A stretch of DNA of 64,000 nt from positions 62,001 through 126,000 of the forward strand of contig CAVXGZ010000001.1 of the NCBI GenBank assembly GCA_963761325.1, read 5' to 3'. The stretch comes from Streptantibioticus_C sp963761325 (GTDB lineage Bacteria; Actinomycetota; Actinomycetes; Streptomycetales; Streptomycetaceae). The notes beneath the pieces are model-generated. The model worked only from the letters and a program-made list of their open reading frames with translations. It was not told the DNA's origin and made no database searches. Shown here piece after piece: positions 62,149 through 64,000 of the stretch. The position numbers and the translations under genes are program-made. The stretch's first letter is position 1, and every line of letters begins with the position of its first letter.

Positions 62149-62610
62149 TCAGGTGAAGCGGCCCGCGCCGCGCCGCCCGGTCTCGTCGCGCCGGTACGCG
62201 CACAGTGCCCACAGCACGAAGACGTCGATGGCGATGACCACGATCGCCCACAGCGGGTAGTACGGCAGGAACATGAAGTTGGCGAACAGGCTCAGCGCCA
62301 CCACGAAGATGCCGCAGTAGCGGGCCCAGGTCCGGCCGCCGATGACACCGAGGCCGATGATGGCCACCAGGGCGCCCAGGGCGATGTGGATCCATCCCCA
62401 TGCGGTGAGGTCGAACTTGAAGGTGTAGTTCGGTGTTCGCGCGTAGACCTTGTCCTTGGAGACGCCGACCGCTCCCTCGAAGATGCTGAGGATGCCGTTG
62501 GCGACCATCATCACGCCGGCGAAGAGCACCCAGCCGACCCCGGGGGTGTAGCCGCGCCCGGTGGACGACGCCGGGGGCGCGGTGCCGGAGTGTCCCGTTG
62601 CCTGTGCCAT
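62149..62610 (-). CDS. DUF7144 family membrane protein
   Basis: A 153-residue protein from ATG 62610, with GGGAGG upstream. Four membrane helices can be counted: WVLFAGVMMVANGILSIFEGAVGV, WGWIHIALGALVAIIGLGVIGG, WARYCGIFVVALSLFANFMFLPYYPLW and AIVVIAIDVFVLWALCAY. This matches the actinobacterial DUF7144 membrane proteins, of unknown function. It is divergent from the DUF1059 gene; the shared region is unusually AT-rich for this window and contains two palindromes. Confidence 0.85.
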   Translation of the reverse strand: MAQATGHSGTAPPASSTGRGYTPGVGWVLFAGVMMVANGILSIFEGAVGVSKDKVYARTPNYTFKFDLTAWGWIHIALGALVAIIGLGVIGGRTWARYCGIFVVALSLFANFMFLPYYPLWAIVVIAIDVFVLWALCAYRRDETGRRGAGRFT

Positions 62611-62627
62611 GCCTGCCTCCCGTTGTG

Positions 62628-62710
62628 CCCTATTTATAGGGATATGACACGATCAGCTTAGCAAGGGTGCCTCTCATCCTCTACGCGAGGAATTACCCTG
62701 AGTAGGGTAA
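62628..62710. promoter_or_regulatory. control region between DUF7144 and DUF1059 genes with two palindromes
   Basis: TTACCCT-GAGT-AGGGTAA (62693-62710) is a perfect 7-bp inverted repeat 13 bp before the DUF1059 start. CCCTAT-TT-ATAGGG (62628-62641) lies near the DUF7144 start and covers its likely -10 region. Both are probably regulator sites; the regulator is not encoded here. Confidence 0.55.
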
Positions 62711-62723
62711 GGAAGGTGTCGTG

Positions 62724-62909
62724 ATGACCAGGAAAGTAGCCGACTGCCGGCAGTACCCCAGCGAGATGAACTGCACGCTCACCATCTCCGGTGAGGAGGA
62801 CGAAGTGGTCCGCGCCGCCGCCGAGCACGCGGTCTCCGTCCACCGGCACGCGGACACGCCGGAGCTGCGGGAGGAGATCCGCACCATCCTGCAGGACGAG
62901 AAGAGCTGA
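62724..62909 (+). CDS. DUF1059 small protein
   Basis: A 61-residue protein from ATG 62724 (MTRKVADCRQYPSEMNCTLTISG), with AAGGAAGG 8 bases upstream; GTG 62721 is also possible. The pattern VADCRQYPSEMNCTLTISGEEDEVVRAAAEHAVSVH matches DUF1059, whose two Cys and two His (ADCR, MNC, EHAVSVH, H) are conserved and could bind a metal. Function unknown. A perfect palindrome precedes it, suggesting regulated expression, and the gene stands alone before the MFS transporter. Confidence 0.88.
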   Translation: MTRKVADCRQYPSEMNCTLTISGEEDEVVRAAAEHAVSVHRHADTPELREEIRTILQDEKS

Positions 62910-63033
62910 TCCTCACGCCGGTCCGGCCGCGCCGGCCGGTGCCGCCACCTCCCTCTCCGCCATCGGGAAGCCGATTCCCAACTCGCGGCCCGAGATCACC
63001 GCCGCGCGGCCGGGGAGACGGGACCATCGACGC

Positions 63034-64000
63034 ATGAGTGCGGAGGCGTTGGCTGCCGGCGGCAGCGTGTGGCTCAAGAGCGGCCGGGGCCGGTGGGTCC
63101 TGACCACCGCCGTGCTCGGTTCCGGCATCGCCCAGCTCGACGGCACGGTCGTCAACGTCGCGCTCCCCAGGATCGGGAAGGACCTGCACGCCCCGCTCGC
63201 CGCGCTGCAGTGGACGGTCAACGCCTACATGCTCACCCTCGCCGGGCTGATCCTGCTCGGCGGCTCGCTGGGCGACCGGTTCGGCCGGCGGCGGGTGTTC
63301 GTGATCGGCACGGTGTGGTTCGCGCTCGCCTCCGCGGGGTGCGGCGTCGCGCCGAACATCGGGGTGCTCATCGCGGCCCGCGCCTTCCAGGGCATCGGCG
63401 GCGCGCTGCTGACGCCCGGTTCGCTCGCGCTGATCCAGGCCACCTACCGGGAGGACGACCGCTCCCGGGCGGTCGGCGCCTGGTCCGGGCTCGGCGGGGT
63501 CGCGGCGGCGGTCGGCCCGTTCGTCGGCGGCTGGCTGGTGGACGGCCCCGGCTGGCGCTGGGTCTTCCTGATCAACCTCCCGGTCGCGCTGGTCGCGGTG
63601 GCCATCGCCGTGCGCTACGTGCCGGAGACCCGGGACGAGGGCGAGACCGGCGCCTTCGACGTGGCCGGCGCCGCGCTCGCCGCCCTGGCGCTGGCCGCGC
63701 TGACATATGCGCTGGTCGACGCGCCGGTGCGCGGCGCCTCGGCGGACATCGTGGGCGCGGCGCTGGCGGCGGTGCTGATCGGGTTCCTGTTCGTGCGGCG
63801 CGAGCGGCGGGCGCCCAACCCGATGATGCCGCTCGACCTGTTCTCCTCCCGGCTGTTCAGCGCGGTCAACGTGGTCACCCTGTGCCTGTACGCGCCGCTG
63901 ATGGGCGTCTTCTTCCTGCTCCCGGTGCAACTGCAGATCTCCAACGGCTACGACGCGCTCCAGGCCGGGCTGGCGATCCTGCCGATCACCGCCACGATGC
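63034..64000 (+). CDS. DHA2-type MFS transporter, N-terminal part
   Basis: The gene starts at ATG 63034 and runs off the window (322 codons seen). Signatures of the 14-helix DHA2 drug-proton antiporters: LTTAVLGSGIAQLDGTVVNVALPRIGKDL (TM1 with the D-TVVN-ALP motif C1-like signature), LGGSLGDRFGRRRVFVIG (motif A), ARAFQGIGGALLTPGSLALI (motif B) and GAWSGLGGVAAAVGPFVGGWLVD (motif C). Nine or so helices are covered. It should export drugs or metabolites, and substrates cannot be read from the part seen. Confidence 0.93.
   Translation, partial: MSAEALAAGGSVWLKSGRGRWVLTTAVLGSGIAQLDGTVVNVALPRIGKDLHAPLAALQWTVNAYMLTLAGLILLGGSLGDRFGRRRVFVIGTVWFALASAGCGVAPNIGVLIAARAFQGIGGALLTPGSLALIQATYREDDRSRAVGAWSGLGGVAAAVGPFVGGWLVDGPGWRWVFLINLPVALVAVAIAVRYVPETRDEGETGAFDVAGAALAALALAALTYALVDAPVRGASADIVGAALAAVLIGFLFVRRERRAPNPMMPLDLFSSRLFSAVNVVTLCLYAPLMGVFFLLPVQLQISNGYDALQAGLAILPITATM

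Noticed and set aside
62658..62680. Iron-regulator (DmdR/IdeR) box TTAGCAAGGGTGCCTCT
   Set aside because: Resembles the TTAGGTTAGGCT consensus at too few positions and has no symmetry.

Overview
The window reads as chromosomal DNA of a Streptomyces-like actinobacterium. Base composition is very GC-rich, GC at third codon positions is strong, GTG and TTG starts are frequent, and many genes overlap as RTGA start/stop junctions. Family content also fits: DUF5326, SigK/RskA, a CydA-CydB-CydCD set with a Rex operator, a subtilisin-inhibitor protein, F420-dependent LLM oxidoreductase, and DUF7144. The window opens inside a cupin gene and closes inside a DHA2-type MFS transporter gene. No rRNA, tRNA or CRISPR array was seen.

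Layout. 0-9 kb: cupin end, DUF5326, a flotillin-like SPFH protein with a small NfeD-like partner, a TPP riboswitch driving thiC, a secreted SH3 protein, a frameshifted membrane protein gene, a metallophosphoesterase and a LacI-type regulator. 9-17 kb: hisC, a strong terminator, then cydA-cydB-cydCD (cytochrome bd oxidase and its exporter) behind a perfect Rex operator. 17-28.6 kb: a HAD phosphatase, sigK-rskA, a membrane molybdopterin oxidoreductase, a guanylate-kinase-like protein, and a translationally coupled lipid-modification operon (FAD oxidoreductase, DUF1365, two cyclopropane-fatty-acid-synthase-like methyltransferases, DUF1295, then an alpha/beta hydrolase). 28.6-36.4 kb, minus strand: photolyase, SDR-DUF2867, LLM oxidoreductase, MerR regulator (frameshifted C-terminus), PF10118-type metal-dependent hydrolase, and an alpha/beta hydrolase with the ruins of an SDR domain. 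36.6-40.3 kb: a four-gene ABC transporter set. 40.3-49.5 kb: SMI1/KNR4-like protein, TetR, a GNAT with a large Pro/Ala repeat tail, a subtilisin-inhibitor-like protein, cupin, arylamine N-acetyltransferase, TetR/MMPL exporter, rhomboid-like protein, RlmA-like methyltransferase. 49.6-54.6 kb: a polymorphic toxin gene broken by an IS256-family element that itself carries an ISL3-family element, followed by an intact putative immunity gene. 54.7-64 kb: two ABC exporter half-transporters, a TatA-like protein, a Gly-rich membrane protein, ATP-dependent DNA ligase, DUF7144, DUF1059 and the MFS gene.

Most interesting system. The sigK-rskA pair, the molybdopterin oxidoreductase and the lipid operon each sit behind the same promoter architecture: CCAATCC or CCAAGCC, exactly 15 bp, then CCGAAT or ACGAAT. 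This is close to the mycobacterial SigK promoter as I recall it. The gene set also matches the M. tuberculosis sigK locus (rskA, sigK, DUF1295, ufaA1, DUF1365, FAD oxidoreductase). I infer a SigK regulon that modifies membrane fatty acids in response to redox or photo-oxidative stress, with photolyase, SDR and F420 oxidoreductase genes next door.

Three genes show single-base frame disruptions (near 5.85, 32.75 and 53.89 kb). They could be real decay or sequencing indels and should be checked against reads.
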